A DNA stretch of 64,000 nucleotides from Mycolicibacillus trivialis (GTDB taxonomy: Bacteria; Actinomycetota; Actinomycetes; Mycobacteriales; Mycobacteriaceae), in assembly GCF_002102395.1 (NCBI RefSeq), contig NZ_LQPZ01000044.1, forward strand, positions 62,001 through 126,000. The letters are read 5' to 3'. Each line of letters opens with the position of its first letter. The first letter of the stretch is position 1. Of the stretch, positions 1 through 9,193 are shown piece after piece. The notes beneath the pieces were generated by a model, which worked only from the letters and a program-made list of their open reading frames with translations, had not been told where the DNA came from and made no database searches. The position numbers were made by a program, and so were the translations under genes.

Positions 1-174
1 GCCGTCCAGCTCGCTGAACGTCGGATTGACCAGGAAGAACCGGTACGGGGACGCGGCGGCCAGGTAGGTGTACACCTCGTGGCTCGGCCGGGCCGGGTTG
101 GCCGAGATGCCGACCACCGCGACCGTGCGGGTCTGGTCCAGGATGCGGCGCAGGGCCGCGTCGTCGGGTGCCAT
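1..174 (-). CDS. CoA-binding domain protein (3' part cut by window edge)
   Basis: The first 58 residues of a protein that runs off the left edge. The start ATG is at 174-172. The visible part begins with a short helix (LRRILDQ), then a beta strand and glycine turn (VAVVGISANPARPSHEV) typical of the YccU/CoA-binding Rossmann fold, followed by a second strand (YRFFLVNP). Proteins of this small family bind CoA in vitro but have no settled role. It lies 8 bp downstream of the HTH-like gene on the same strand and may be the last member of the mmpL11 transcript. The family call is based only on the N-terminal half. Confidence 0.7.
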   Translation of the reverse strand, partial: MAPDDAALRRILDQTRTVAVVGISANPARPSHEVYTYLAAASPYRFFLVNPTFSELDG

Positions 175-182
175 CGCTGCTC

Positions 183-683
183 TCAATTCTGGGTCGGGCG
201 TTGCGCTTTCATTTTGACGAACCGGTCGGAGAGCCGCCGCATCCGGATCATCAGCGATGCCGACGGGCTGACGGTGGCGTCCAGGTAGGCGGTCAGTTCC
301 TCGGTGGGCACCCCGATCCGGGAGGCGAACTCCGGGTGCCCGAGCCCGGACCGGTCGATCAGCAGCTGCACATGCCGGGCCACCTCGGCACGCTCGTTGG
401 CCTCCAGATGGGCGCGGGTGCGCTCCAGCACCTCCGACAGGGCCTTGGAGATCCCGTACGGGCGGCTGCCGGCCAGCACCTCCTCCACCTGCCGGGCGGT
501 CCGGCCGTACGGGTCGCGTTTGAGGGCCACCACGATGCGCTTCCAGACGCTGATGTCGCCGTTCTCCAGCGCGGAGCGGATCGCGGCGGTGGGCCAGAAC
601 TCGACCGGCCGGTCGTTGTAGGACCCGCGTGCGCCGGCCCGACGGGAGGCAGGTTTGCTGTGCGGGTCCGCGCTCACCGTCAC
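183..683 (-). CDS. Rv0201c-like protein with HTH-like C-terminal half
   Basis: A 166-residue cytoplasmic protein, with no signal peptide or membrane segment. Its position directly after mmpL11, overlapping its stop by 4 bp (GTGA), matches the place of Rv0201c in M. tuberculosis. Residues about 55-100 (KRDPYGRTARQVEEVL, KALSEVLERTRAHLE) are helical; residues about 108-160 (LLIDRSGLGHPEFASRIGV, PSASLMIRMRRL) resemble an Xre-type helix-turn-helix followed by a recognition-like helix. A DNA-binding role is therefore possible, but I see no proof. The GTG start at 683 is chosen because of the translational coupling with mmpL11. Function unknown. Confidence 0.75.
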   Translation of the reverse strand: MTVSADPHSKPASRRAGARGSYNDRPVEFWPTAAIRSALENGDISVWKRIVVALKRDPYGRTARQVEEVLAGSRPYGISKALSEVLERTRAHLEANERAEVARHVQLLIDRSGLGHPEFASRIGVPTEELTAYLDATVSPSASLMIRMRRLSDRFVKMKAQRPTQN

Positions 684-3625
684 CTCGCCTCCTCGAGCAT
701 CGCCACCGCCACCGCCAGACAGCGCTGCCTCACATCATCCCAGTCCGGCTCGTCGGCGGCGGCGCCCGGCCCGCCGTCGTCGTCGGGGCCGGGGTCGGGG
801 TCCGGGCTGCTCGCCGGATCGGGCGCCGGCTGCGGGTCGGCCAACCGGCGCACCAACTGGGTGGCGATCCAGTTCGGCTGCACCGACGGGCAGCGGTAAT
901 AGCTGTCGAAACCGGCCAGTGCCACCGCCGCCGCTTCGGCGTCGACGGTGTCGACCAGCGCGGCGAACTCGGTGAAGTCCCGCCGGGTGTTGCGCGACAT
1001 GATCAGGTAGCCCTTGAGCCGCACCGTCTCCGCGGCGGTCGGGATCTGCAGCCGGTCGCCGGTGGTCAACTGCACGTTGGTGATCTCCACCGGGCTGCAG
1101 CGCCGGAAGTCGCCGTCCCCGGTCTCGGTGGCCAGGGCGTCCAGGGCGACCGCCAGCCGGTGCCGCCACACGGTGACCGGGTGCACCGGACGCACCGCGC
1201 GCGGGGCGGAGCGGCCGATCACCCGCCGGGCCAGCCGGGTGTCGGCGGTCACCGAGGCCAGGGCGGGGGAGCGGTGGCCGCCGGCAGCGCCGCGCTGGCA
1301 GCCGCTGAACGCCAGCGGGTCGGTCACGCTGATCGCCTCGGGGGCCAGATCCTTCAGCCGGGCCGAGGACTTCACCACCATCCGCAGGTCGGCGGCGGGA
1401 GCCACCAGCGCGGAGATGTCGTCGGGGATCAGCACCACATCGCCGAGATCGACGGCAGGCAGCGGTTTCTCGAAGTCCACCGACGGCAACAGCCGCGCCA
1501 GCCAGCCCGGCAGCCACCAGTTCCACTGGGCGAACACCGCCATCAGCGCCGGGACCAGCACCAGCCGCACCACGGTCGCGTCGATGGCGATCGCCACCGC
1601 GCACGCGACCCCGAGCTGGGCGACCAGCGGCATCCCGGCGAACGCGAACCCGACGAACACCGCGATCATGATCAGCGCCGCGCTGGTGATGGTGCGGGCG
1701 CTGGTGCTCACCCCGTATGCGACGGCGTCGCGGGTGTGCCCGGACTCCAGGTACCGCTCCCGGATGCGGGTGAGCAGGAAGATCTCGTAGTCCATCGACA
1801 GCCCGAACGTCATCGCCAGCACCAGCGGTGGGATCGTGCTGTCGATCGACGACAGGCGCGGGAAGCCGAGTTGTTCCAGCCACCCCCACTGGAACACCAC
1901 CACCAGGCTGCCGTAGGCCGCGCCCACCGACAGCATCGTCATCAACACGCCCTTGGCCGCCAGCACCACCGACTGGATCGCCAGCAGCAGCATCACGAAC
2001 GCGATCGCGGCGACGAACAGCAACACCAGCGGCTCGGCCCAGGCCACCCGATCGTCGAAGTCCTTGATCAGCGCGGTCGGCCCTCCCACCGCGATCTGCG
2101 CGGAGTCGATGCCCGCAGTCCTCGGCAGCTCATCGCGCAGCCAGTCCACCGTCCGGCGGGCCCCGAGGTTCTCCGGATCCACCGAGAGCACCGCCGAGAG
2201 CAGGGCGCTGTTGCCGTCATCGGCGAAGACCGGCGGCGCCACCGTCGCGATGTGCGGCGCCTGCGCGATCCGCTGGGTGACCGCGTCGAGGGCGGCGGTG
2301 TGCTCCGGCGACGACGCGGACCCGTCGGGGAAGCTGACCAGCACCCGCACCGGGCCGAGCGCCCCGGGCCCGAGCGCCTGGGCCGCGGCGGCCATGCCGC
2401 CGCGGATCTCGTGGCCGGAGTCGAACTGGCGCACCATGCTGTTGCCCAACACCATCGTGAACGCGGGCGCGGTCATGATGATCAACAGGCCGGCCGCACC
2501 CGCGGTGGCCAGCCACGGCCGGCGCATCACCGAGCCGACCCAACGGGTCCAGAACGGCGACTGGGTCACCTCGGGCCGCCGCGACCAGTGCAGCAGCGCC
2601 GCCCGACGCGCCGCCGCCCGGCCGAACGTGCTCAGCACCGCCGGGGTGAGGGTGACCGCGGTGAGCACCGCCACCGCGACCGCGAGGATCGCGCCGGTGG
2701 CCATCGACACCAGCACCGGGGTGTTGATCAGGTAGATCCCGCAGACCGAGGCGATGACGGTGAGCCCGGAGAGCACCACCGCCAGCCCGGAGGTGGCCAT
2801 CGCGGCGTCGACCGCCTCCTGCGGCTGCCGGCCGGCGCGCAACTCCTCCCGGTACCGCATCAGGATGAACAGTGAGTAGTCGATGGCCAGGGCGATACCG
2901 AACATCGACACCGTCGAGGTGACGAACACCGACATCGTGGTGAACAGCGACAGCAGGTAGACCAGCCCCATCGTGACGACCACGGTGCAGATCCCCAGCG
3001 CCAGCGGGATCGCCGCCGCGGTCAACGACCCGAAGACGGCCAGCAGCACGATCAGGACCACCGGCAGGTTCCAGCGTTCGGCCTGCGCGATGTCCTGCTT
3101 GGTCTTGTCCGCCGCGGCCGCACCGAGCGCGCCCTGCCCGATCACGTACAGCCGGACGTGGCCGTTGGCGGTCTCGCCCGGTTCCACACCGTGCACCCCG
3201 ATCTCGTGGCGCAATCTCTTGGCGGTGTCCACCGCACCGGTGTTGTCGAAGTCCAGTTCCAGCATCAGCACATAGGGCCGGTCCGGTTGCGGGGGCGGCT
3301 GGGTCGGGTCGCGCTGCACGGACACGGCGGGCACCGTCGCCGCGGCGCGCTCCAACTCGGCGACCGCGTCGGCCATGTCGTCCTGGGTTGCGGCGGCGCG
3401 GGGGGCGGCCACCAGGGCCAGTGGGGAGGCGCCCTGATCGGGGTAGTGGTCCTCGACCTGATATTGCACGTGCAGCGACTGCGAGCCGGCCACCTCGAAA
3501 CCGCCTCCGGTGAGCTGACCGGACTGGGTCAACGCCAGATACACCGCGGGGATCACCGCCAGCAGCCACCCGATGAACACCGCCCAGCGGAACCGGCGCA
3601 GGTGGCGGCTGAGGTGAATCATCAA
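680..3625 (-). CDS. mmpL11: MmpL11, RND-family lipid transporter
   Basis: A 981-residue inner-membrane RND/MMPL transporter. M. tuberculosis MmpL11 (Rv0202c) exports mycolate wax esters and monomeromycolyl diacylglycerol and has been linked to heme uptake with Rv0203. Order seen: TM1 (about 14-32), periplasmic porter domain, TM2-6 (about 185-330), cytoplasmic loop, TM7 (about 372-392), second porter domain, TM8-12 (about 530-705) and a soluble C-terminal region. Both proton-relay Asp-Tyr pairs are present: D249-Y250 (ALAIDYSLF) and D612-Y613 (LSMDYEIF). The N-terminal and porter sequence is close to Rv0202c, including the MMPL-family GGFEVAGS segment. A second Met follows the first directly, so the start is uncertain by one codon. 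Divergent from the Rv0203-like gene and coupled to the Rv0201c-like gene. Confidence 0.96.
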   Translation of the reverse strand: MMIHLSRHLRRFRWAVFIGWLLAVIPAVYLALTQSGQLTGGGFEVAGSQSLHVQYQVEDHYPDQGASPLALVAAPRAAATQDDMADAVAELERAAATVPAVSVQRDPTQPPPQPDRPYVLMLELDFDNTGAVDTAKRLRHEIGVHGVEPGETANGHVRLYVIGQGALGAAAADKTKQDIAQAERWNLPVVLIVLLAVFGSLTAAAIPLALGICTVVVTMGLVYLLSLFTTMSVFVTSTVSMFGIALAIDYSLFILMRYREELRAGRQPQEAVDAAMATSGLAVVLSGLTVIASVCGIYLINTPVLVSMATGAILAVAVAVLTAVTLTPAVLSTFGRAAARRAALLHWSRRPEVTQSPFWTRWVGSVMRRPWLATAGAAGLLIIMTAPAFTMVLGNSMVRQFDSGHEIRGGMAAAAQALGPGALGPVRVLVSFPDGSASSPEHTAALDAVTQRIAQAPHIATVAPPVFADDGNSALLSAVLSVDPENLGARRTVDWLRDELPRTAGIDSAQIAVGGPTALIKDFDDRVAWAEPLVLLFVAAIAFVMLLLAIQSVVLAAKGVLMTMLSVGAAYGSLVVVFQWGWLEQLGFPRLSSIDSTIPPLVLAMTFGLSMDYEIFLLTRIRERYLESGHTRDAVAYGVSTSARTITSAALIMIAVFVGFAFAGMPLVAQLGVACAVAIAIDATVVRLVLVPALMAVFAQWNWWLPGWLARLLPSVDFEKPLPAVDLGDVVLIPDDISALVAPAADLRMVVKSSARLKDLAPEAISVTDPLAFSGCQRGAAGGHRSPALASVTADTRLARRVIGRSAPRAVRPVHPVTVWRHRLAVALDALATETGDGDFRRCSPVEITNVQLTTGDRLQIPTAAETVRLKGYLIMSRNTRRDFTEFAALVDTVDAEAAAVALAGFDSYYRCPSVQPNWIATQLVRRLADPQPAPDPASSPDPDPGPDDDGGPGAAADEPDWDDVRQRCLAVAVAMLEEAR

Positions 3626-3991
3626 CTGCTGAATCTCAGTCTCCCCCGCATCGACCCGCGTTTCCGTCGCGTCACCCTACCGCAGCGTGTGGTAGGCTCA
3701 CGCCCTTATTCGGGTGGCCCCGAACGGGCGCCCCGAATCCACGACAACGTCGTCGTCCACAGTCATCCACCGTCGCCGCCCGAAGGCCGGGCCCGCCCGC
3801 GCCGGATCGATGCGAACGGTGGTCTCGGCCCATTCTGCCGGTCGGCGCCCCGACCGCCCGCCGGCGGGCGACGGTCGGCGTTCACCGGGGCAGGTCGCCC
3901 CGGCGGCGCGATGCGCGTGCCCGTCGCTCGATTGGCGGGGTCCACCGGCGCGATGGCAGGATGGCGGAGTCGGCGAGGTAAGGAGCTTTCC
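3626..3991. promoter_or_regulatory. Divergent mmpL11 / hemophore intergenic region
   Basis: A 366-bp gap between two divergent genes. No ORF with convincing codon use or ribosome binding site is seen. Possible -10 boxes are TAGGGT at 3674-3679 (minus strand, toward mmpL11) and TAGGCT at 3693-3698 (plus strand), both unsupported by a good -35. A perfect 16-bp GC palindrome (CGCCCGCC/GGCGGGCG) lies at 3855-3870. The hemophore gene has a good Shine-Dalgarno AAGGAG at about 3980-3985. In pathogenic mycobacteria this locus is tied to heme use, but no obvious IdeR-type iron box is visible here. Confidence 0.4.
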
Positions 3992-4537
3992 ATGACCGTG
4001 ACCAGGGGGAACCGGCGGCAGCGGCTGCTCGGGACGATGGCCGCAGCGGCGCTGGGGGGCGCGCTGGCGGTGTCGATGTCGCCGTCGGCGGCGGCGAAAC
4101 CCGAGGACCCCTGCGCGGCCAGCGCGGTCGCCAAGACGGTCAGCAAGGTCTCCGACGACACCAGCAAGTACCTGGAGAAGAACCCCGAAACCGACCGGGT
4201 GATCACCACGGCGCTGCAGCAGGACCCCGGACCGCGCTCGGTCATGACGCTGAAGAACTACTTCGACGCCAACCCGACCGTCGCCGACGACCTGGCCGAG
4301 ATCAGCGAACCGCTCAGCGAGATCACCGCCAGCTGCCGGCTGCCGATCTCCCTGCCGCAGGTGCTCGGGCTGATGCAGGCCGCTCAGAACCAGCAGCTGC
4401 CGGGGCAGCTGCCCGGCCAGCTGCCGAGCCAGTTGCCGCCGGCCGCCGCCGACATCCTGGGCAAGACCGGGCGGCTGCCCGGCCCGGCCGCCGCGGTCAC
4501 CCCGCCGGCGCCGGCAGCGACCACCGCGGTCGACTAG
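3992..4537 (+). CDS. Rv0203-like secreted heme-binding protein
   Basis: A 181-residue exported protein. Residues 1-35 form a signal peptide (RRQR, hydrophobic AAAALGGALAVSMS, then AAAKP as the likely cleavage region). The mature part has the Rv0203 pattern: DPCAAS near its start, a helical TVSKVSDDTSKYLEKNPETD segment, VLxQDPGPxSV-type motif (ALQQDPGPRSVMTLKNYF) and a C-terminal Cys (SCRLPISLPQVLGLMQA). Rv0203 carries heme across the periplasm to MmpL3 and MmpL11, whose genes flank this one. Unlike Rv0203, the protein continues about 50 residues with a Gln-Leu-Pro repeat and a Pro/Ala tail. Start chosen by the AAGGAG Shine-Dalgarno 6 bp upstream. The stop overlaps the convergent DUF3054 gene. 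Confidence 0.88.
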   Translation: MTVTRGNRRQRLLGTMAAAALGGALAVSMSPSAAAKPEDPCAASAVAKTVSKVSDDTSKYLEKNPETDRVITTALQQDPGPRSVMTLKNYFDANPTVADDLAEISEPLSEITASCRLPISLPQVLGLMQAAQNQQLPGQLPGQLPSQLPPAAADILGKTGRLPGPAAAVTPPAPAATTAVD

Positions 4538-4941
4538 AGCACGACCGGTTCGGCGCGCCCGTCGCCGCGCCTGCGGCTGGTCAGCGCTGCGGCGAGCCGC
4601 CAGCCCAGCAGGAGGGCAGCGGTGCTCAGCGTCGCCACCACCCAGAAGGCGGCGGCCACGCCCTGTCCGGTCACCGCGCGCAGCAGCATGCCCACCACCA
4701 CCGTGGCCACCCAGACCACCAGCCCGGTGGGGACGATCGCCCGTGGACGCCGCCACCCCCGCACCGCCAGCCAGCCCACCAGGGCGCCGACCAGAAACGG
4801 CCACGACGTGCCCGCGATGCCGGCGACGGTCAGCCCCTCGGCATGACTGCGCCGGCCCGCGGTGCAGAACACCACCACCGCGACGGCGTCGGCCAGGGCG
4901 GCCGCCACGACGGTGCGCATCGGGAATCGGGGTCCGGTCAC
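4534..4941 (-). CDS. DUF3054 family membrane protein
   Basis: A 135-residue integral membrane protein with four predicted helices (about 9-28, 44-62, 68-88, 96-117). The sequence ADAVAVVVFCTAGRRSHAEG followed by GTSWPFLVGALVGWL is characteristic of DUF3054, an actinobacterial family of unknown function. It ends tail-to-tail with the hemophore gene (4-bp overlap of stops) and sits where M. tuberculosis has the larger, apparently unrelated Rv0204c. Its start at 4941 gives a hydrophilic N-terminus followed directly by the first helix. No role can be inferred beyond membrane location. Confidence 0.85.
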   Translation of the reverse strand: MTGPRFPMRTVVAAALADAVAVVVFCTAGRRSHAEGLTVAGIAGTSWPFLVGALVGWLAVRGWRRPRAIVPTGLVVWVATVVVGMLLRAVTGQGVAAAFWVVATLSTAALLLGWRLAAALTSRRRGDGRAEPVVL

Positions 4942-5030
4942 GGGTCTAGGTCATCACACCGCCCGGACGCACCGGCAACCGGGCCGAATCGACCGCGGTC
5001 GGGTGGCCGGGCGGCGGCTACGCTACCGGT

Positions 5031-6167
5031 GTGTCGAACGCTGCTGAGGACTCCGTCCACCCGGTGGTACGCCAGGCGGCCGCCTGGGCCTGGCGACTGC
5101 TGATCCTGCTGGGCGCGGTCGTGGCGCTGCTGTGGGTGATGAAGATCTTCGAGGTGATCTTCGTGTCGACGGCGGTGGCGTTGCTGCTGTCGGCGTTGCT
5201 GCTGCCCGGGGTGGATTGGCTGGACCGGCACGGGGTGCACCGCGGGCTCGCGGTGTTCCTGCTGCTGGCCAGCGGCCTGGCCGCGATCAGCGGCATCCTG
5301 GCGTTCGTGATCAGCCAGTTCATCGAGGGTGTTCCCGGCCTGGTGGTGCAGGTGACCCAGGTGGTGGACTCCAGCCGGGCCTGGCTGGTCAACGGTCCGC
5401 TGCACCTGAGCGCGGAGCAGATGGACAAGCTGCGCGACACCGTCACCCAGGCGCTGCAGACCAACCAGTCCGCGCTGACCAGTGGGGCACTGTCCACCGC
5501 GGGCACCATCACCGAGATCGTCACCGGCGCGTTCGTGGTGCTGTTCACCATGATCTTCTTCCTCTACGGCGGCCGGAACATCTGGCAGTTCGTGGTCAAG
5601 ATCTTCCCGACCGCGGTGCGGGAGAAGGTCCACACCGCCGGGATCGCCGGCTTCCGGTCGCTGATCGGCTACACCCGGGCGACGTTCCTGGTGGCGCTGG
5701 TGGATGCGATCGGCATCGGCACCGGCCTGGCGATCCTCGGGGTGCCGCTGGCGCTGCCGCTGGCCTCGCTGGTGTTCCTGGGGGCGTTCATCCCGTTGAT
5801 CGGTGCGGTGGTCACCGGCTTCCTCGCCGTGATCGTCGCGCTGATCGCCAAGGGCTGGATCGTCGGGCTGATCGCGTTCGGCGTGGTCATCGGGGTCAAC
5901 CAGCTGGAGTCGCACGTGCTGCAGCCGCTGGTGATGGGCCGCGCCGTCGCGATCCACCCGCTGGCGGTGGTGCTGGGCATCTCCGCCGGAGCGCTGCTGG
6001 CCGGCATCGTCGGCGCGTTGCTGGCGGTGCCGGTGATCGCGTTCTTCGACCGGGCGATCCGGGTGCTGATCGCCCCGGCGGAGGAGGCCGACGCGGTGGC
6101 CGACGGCGACGACCTGGCCGACGAGGACACCCCGGTGGCGATCACCGCCGAACCCGACCGGGTCTGA
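5031..6167 (+). CDS. AI-2E family transporter (Rv0205-like)
   Basis: A 378-residue polytopic membrane protein of the AI-2E/PerM transporter family. An N-terminal pair of helices (about 15-60, [32 protein letters not shown]), a third around 70-95, a soluble segment about 100-150, then a cluster of helices (165-190, 210-240, 245-300, 310-345) with the family signature [22 protein letters not shown]. The last 30 residues are acidic and cytoplasmic. It is the positional equivalent of Rv0205 between the hemophore gene and mmpL3. The true substrate is unknown; related proteins work as cation/proton antiporters or autoinducer exporters. GTG start at 5031. Confidence 0.9.
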   Translation: MSNAAEDSVHPVVRQAAAWAWRLLILLGAVVALLWVMKIFEVIFVSTAVALLLSALLLPGVDWLDRHGVHRGLAVFLLLASGLAAISGILAFVISQFIEGVPGLVVQVTQVVDSSRAWLVNGPLHLSAEQMDKLRDTVTQALQTNQSALTSGALSTAGTITEIVTGAFVVLFTMIFFLYGGRNIWQFVVKIFPTAVREKVHTAGIAGFRSLIGYTRATFLVALVDAIGIGTGLAILGVPLALPLASLVFLGAFIPLIGAVVTGFLAVIVALIAKGWIVGLIAFGVVIGVNQLESHVLQPLVMGRAVAIHPLAVVLGISAGALLAGIVGALLAVPVIAFFDRAIRVLIAPAEEADAVADGDDLADEDTPVAITAEPDRV

Positions 6168-6206
6168 CCCCGACGCGGGCCGGACGCCCCGGTCCGCGCC
6201 GTCGGT

Positions 6207-9125
6207 TCAGTAGCGGCCCTCGCGACGCAGCAGCTCCTGGGCGCTGAGACCCTCGCGGCCGCGGCGGCCCCGCCCCTTCTCCGACCGGGTATTGAGCTTC
6301 TCGGTCTTGGGGTCGTCGCTCTCCGGCTGGGTCGGGATCGCGGTGGTGGCGTCCGCGGACTCGTCGGCGCCGGGCGGCGGGGGCGACGTCTTGCCCGCGC
6401 CGGGCGGTGGGGTGGGGGCGGCGAACTTCTCGGTCTGCGCCCCCGACGGCGGCGGCTCGTTCGGCCCACCGCGCAACTCACCGAGCCAGGATTCGATCTC
6501 CCGCTCGCCCCCCTCGGGGCGGCGCGGCTCGCCCGGCGGGGGACTGGCCGGCAGCTTCGTGGTCTTCGGCTCGGTGGGCAGCTTGCCGGTCTCCGCGGTG
6601 CTCGAGGCACGCCGCGGGATCCGATTGGTCGGCGGGGCGTCCGAGCCGGGGATCCGGGTGGTCGCCGGGGCCTCCGGGCCGGTCCGGGTGGCCGGCGGGG
6701 CGCCTCCGGCGCGTGGGGTCGGCGCACCGCCCGGCGTCGGCCGGGTGGGATCGTGCGGGGCGCGGGGCGGCACCGCGGCGGGCAGTGCCGTCTGGGCGGC
6801 GACCGTGCTGCGCACCACCGGGCGCTTGCGCTCGTCGGGCAGATGGATCTCGCCGAGGCCGATCCGGTTCTGCAGGCGTTTCATCCAGCGCGGCGCCCAC
6901 CAGCAGTCGTCGCCGAGCAGCTTCATGATCGACGGCACCAGGAACATCCGCACCACGGTGGCGTCGAGCAGCAGCGCCGCCATCAACCCGAACGCCAGGT
7001 ACTTCATCATCACCAGGTCGGAGAAGACGAACGACCCGGCGACCACGGCCAGCACCAGGGCCGCCGCGGTGATCAGCCGACCGGTGGTCGCGGTGCCGAT
7101 CCGGATCGATTCTGTGGTCGACATGCCCGACTCGCGGGCCTCCACCATCCGGGAGACCAGGAACACCTCGTAGTCGGTGGCCAGCCCGTAGCCGACCGCC
7201 ACGACAAGGGCGATGATCACCACCATCAACGGTGTCGGCGTGAAGTTCAGCACGCCGGAGAAATGGCCCTCGACGAAGATCCAGGTCAAGATCCCCATCG
7301 TCGACCCCAGGGTCAGCACGCTCATCACGGCCGCCTTGATCGGCAACACCAGCGACCCGAACGCCAGGAACATCAGCAGCATCGTGGTGGTGATCAGCAC
7401 CACCAGCATCAGCGGCGCCTTGGCGATCAGGCTGTGGATGCTGTCCTGCTCGAGCGCGGGGGTGCCGCCGACCCACACGGTCAGCCCCTTCGGCGGGGTG
7501 ATCGCGCGCAGCTCCTTGATCTTGTGCGCGGCCTCGTTGCGGTTCTCCAGCCCGCTCTGGATCACCCGCACGCTCGGATCGTCGGGGTGTCCGTCGGTGC
7601 ACGGGTTGTCGGCGATGCTGGGACAGGGCCGCTCCGGCCAGTGCTCGTCGGTGAACCCGGAGATCGCGCCGACCTTGCTGCGGATGTCGTTGACCTGCGC
7701 GTCGGTGACCTTGCTGCCGTCGGTGCTGCGGATGACCACGGTCAACTGCTCGGTGCGGTAGCCCGGGAACAGGTGGTCGAAGTCCTCTTGGGCCACCCGG
7801 GCCGCGTTGTCCGGCGGCAGGTACTTCTCGCTCATCCCGCCCAGCGTCAGCTTGCCCAGCGGGATGATCAGCAGGATCATCCCGATCACGATCGGGATCG
7901 CGAACACCAGCGGGCGCTTCATCACGAAGTTGGTCAGCCGGCCCCAGAACCCGGCCTCGACCTCCTCGCGGGTCTTGGTCTTCTGGGTCTTCTCGGCGAA
8001 CCAGTCGACGATGCGGCGCAGGAACGGGGTGTCGCGCAGCAGCGGGACCCGCAGCAGGGTGCGCACCCCGAGCGCGTCGACGTGGCTGCCCAGCACGCCG
8101 AGGACGGCGGGTAACAACGTGATCGAGAGCAGCGCGGCAAGCGACACCGCGGCGATCAGCGCGTAGGTCAGCGATTTGACGAAGCCCTGCGGCAGCAGCA
8201 GCAGGCTGGCGCCGGAGGCGATGATCAGCACCGCGGAGAACACCACCGTGCGCCCGGCGGTGATCACCGTGCGACGCACCGCGGCCTCGGTGTCGTAGCC
8301 CTCGGCGATCTCCTCCCGGAATCGGCTGACCACGAACAGCCCGTAGTCCACCGCGATACCCAACCCGATCAGGGAGACGACCGGTTGGGCGAAGAAATGC
8401 ACCGGGCCGAGCATGGCGACCCCGCGCAGGATGCCCATCGCGCCGGCGATGGACAACCCGCCGACCAGCACCGGCAGCACGGCCGCGACCACCCCGCCGA
8501 AGACGAAGAACAGCACGACGGCCACCAGCGGCAGCGCCAGCACCTCCATGCGGCGCTGGTCGGTGGCGATGGTGCCGGTCAGGGCATCGGCGATCGGCTG
8601 AAGACCGGCCAACTCGACCCGCCCGCCGTTGAGTTCCTGCAGGCCCGGCCCGACGCCGCCGGTCTCGGCGCGGTAGTTGTTCAAGATCTCGTCGTCGTCA
8701 TCGCCCTTGAGCTGGATGGAGACGAAGGTGTGCTTGCGGTCGTCGGTGGCCATGCCCTTGACGACCTCGTTGTCGGTGTCGGGGGCCTTGAGCCAGCCGG
8801 CCCAGCCGAGCACCTGGTCGGGGTGGTCTTTGACGAAGGTGTCGAGTTCGTCGACGACCTTGTCCCGCCACGCGGCGTCGTCGACGGTCTTGCCGTCCGG
8901 CGGCGCGAACACGGCCACGATGTGGCTGGTGCGGTCCCGGCCGTAGGTGTCGTCGCCGACGACGGAGGCCTTCACCGATTCGCTGCCGTCGTCGTAGAAA
9001 CCGCTCTGGGTGACGTGGTCGCCCAGGCTCATCCCGAACACACCGCCGCCGAGGCACACCGCGACCATCACGCCGATCACGATGAACCGGTATCGATAGA
9101 CGATCCGACCCCACCAGGCGAACAC
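6207..9125 (-). CDS. mmpL3: MmpL3, trehalose monomycolate flippase
   Basis: A 972-residue essential RND-type transporter that moves trehalose monomycolate across the inner membrane for mycolic-acid assembly. Twelve TM helices in two halves with periplasmic porter domains (about 35-185 and 430-565). The proton-relay pairs are D260-Y261 (GIAVDYGLF) and D651-Y652 (GLATDYEVF), the site hit by many MmpL3 inhibitors. TM12 ends near residue 740 (MFLVPSIMKLLGDDCWWAPRW) and is followed by a long Pro/Thr-rich disordered tail ending in basic residues, as in other MmpL3 proteins. GTG start at 9125 is preceded by AAGGAG six bases upstream. Neighbouring genes (hemophore, AI-2E permease, NYN gene) keep the M. 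tuberculosis order. Confidence 0.97.
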   Translation of the reverse strand: MFAWWGRIVYRYRFIVIGVMVAVCLGGGVFGMSLGDHVTQSGFYDDGSESVKASVVGDDTYGRDRTSHIVAVFAPPDGKTVDDAAWRDKVVDELDTFVKDHPDQVLGWAGWLKAPDTDNEVVKGMATDDRKHTFVSIQLKGDDDDEILNNYRAETGGVGPGLQELNGGRVELAGLQPIADALTGTIATDQRRMEVLALPLVAVVLFFVFGGVVAAVLPVLVGGLSIAGAMGILRGVAMLGPVHFFAQPVVSLIGLGIAVDYGLFVVSRFREEIAEGYDTEAAVRRTVITAGRTVVFSAVLIIASGASLLLLPQGFVKSLTYALIAAVSLAALLSITLLPAVLGVLGSHVDALGVRTLLRVPLLRDTPFLRRIVDWFAEKTQKTKTREEVEAGFWGRLTNFVMKRPLVFAIPIVIGMILLIIPLGKLTLGGMSEKYLPPDNAARVAQEDFDHLFPGYRTEQLTVVIRSTDGSKVTDAQVNDIRSKVGAISGFTDEHWPERPCPSIADNPCTDGHPDDPSVRVIQSGLENRNEAAHKIKELRAITPPKGLTVWVGGTPALEQDSIHSLIAKAPLMLVVLITTTMLLMFLAFGSLVLPIKAAVMSVLTLGSTMGILTWIFVEGHFSGVLNFTPTPLMVVIIALVVAVGYGLATDYEVFLVSRMVEARESGMSTTESIRIGTATTGRLITAAALVLAVVAGSFVFSDLVMMKYLAFGLMAALLLDATVVRMFLVPSIMKLLGDDCWWAPRWMKRLQNRIGLGEIHLPDERKRPVVRSTVAAQTALPAAVPPRAPHDPTRPTPGGAPTPRAGGAPPATRTGPEAPATTRIPGSDAPPTNRIPRRASSTAETGKLPTEPKTTKLPASPPPGEPRRPEGGEREIESWLGELRGGPNEPPPSGAQTEKFAAPTPPPGAGKTSPPPPGADESADATTAIPTQPESDDPKTEKLNTRSEKGRGRRGREGLSAQELLRREGRY

Positions 9126-9193
9126 CTAAACTCCTTGCTGATTCTGCGCCGATTCGCGCAATGGATTCATCAATCCTCCGGGTTCTCCAGTTG

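Noticed and set aside
629..2875. A 748-codon plus-strand frame opposite mmpL11
   Set aside because: Antisense shadow; composition (His, Arg, Gly, Gln runs) is typical of non-coding frames in high-GC DNA.
3855..3870. 16-bp GC palindrome between mmpL11 and the hemophore gene as a terminator
   Set aside because: It lies between two divergent starts, where no transcript should end; kept only as part of the gap description.
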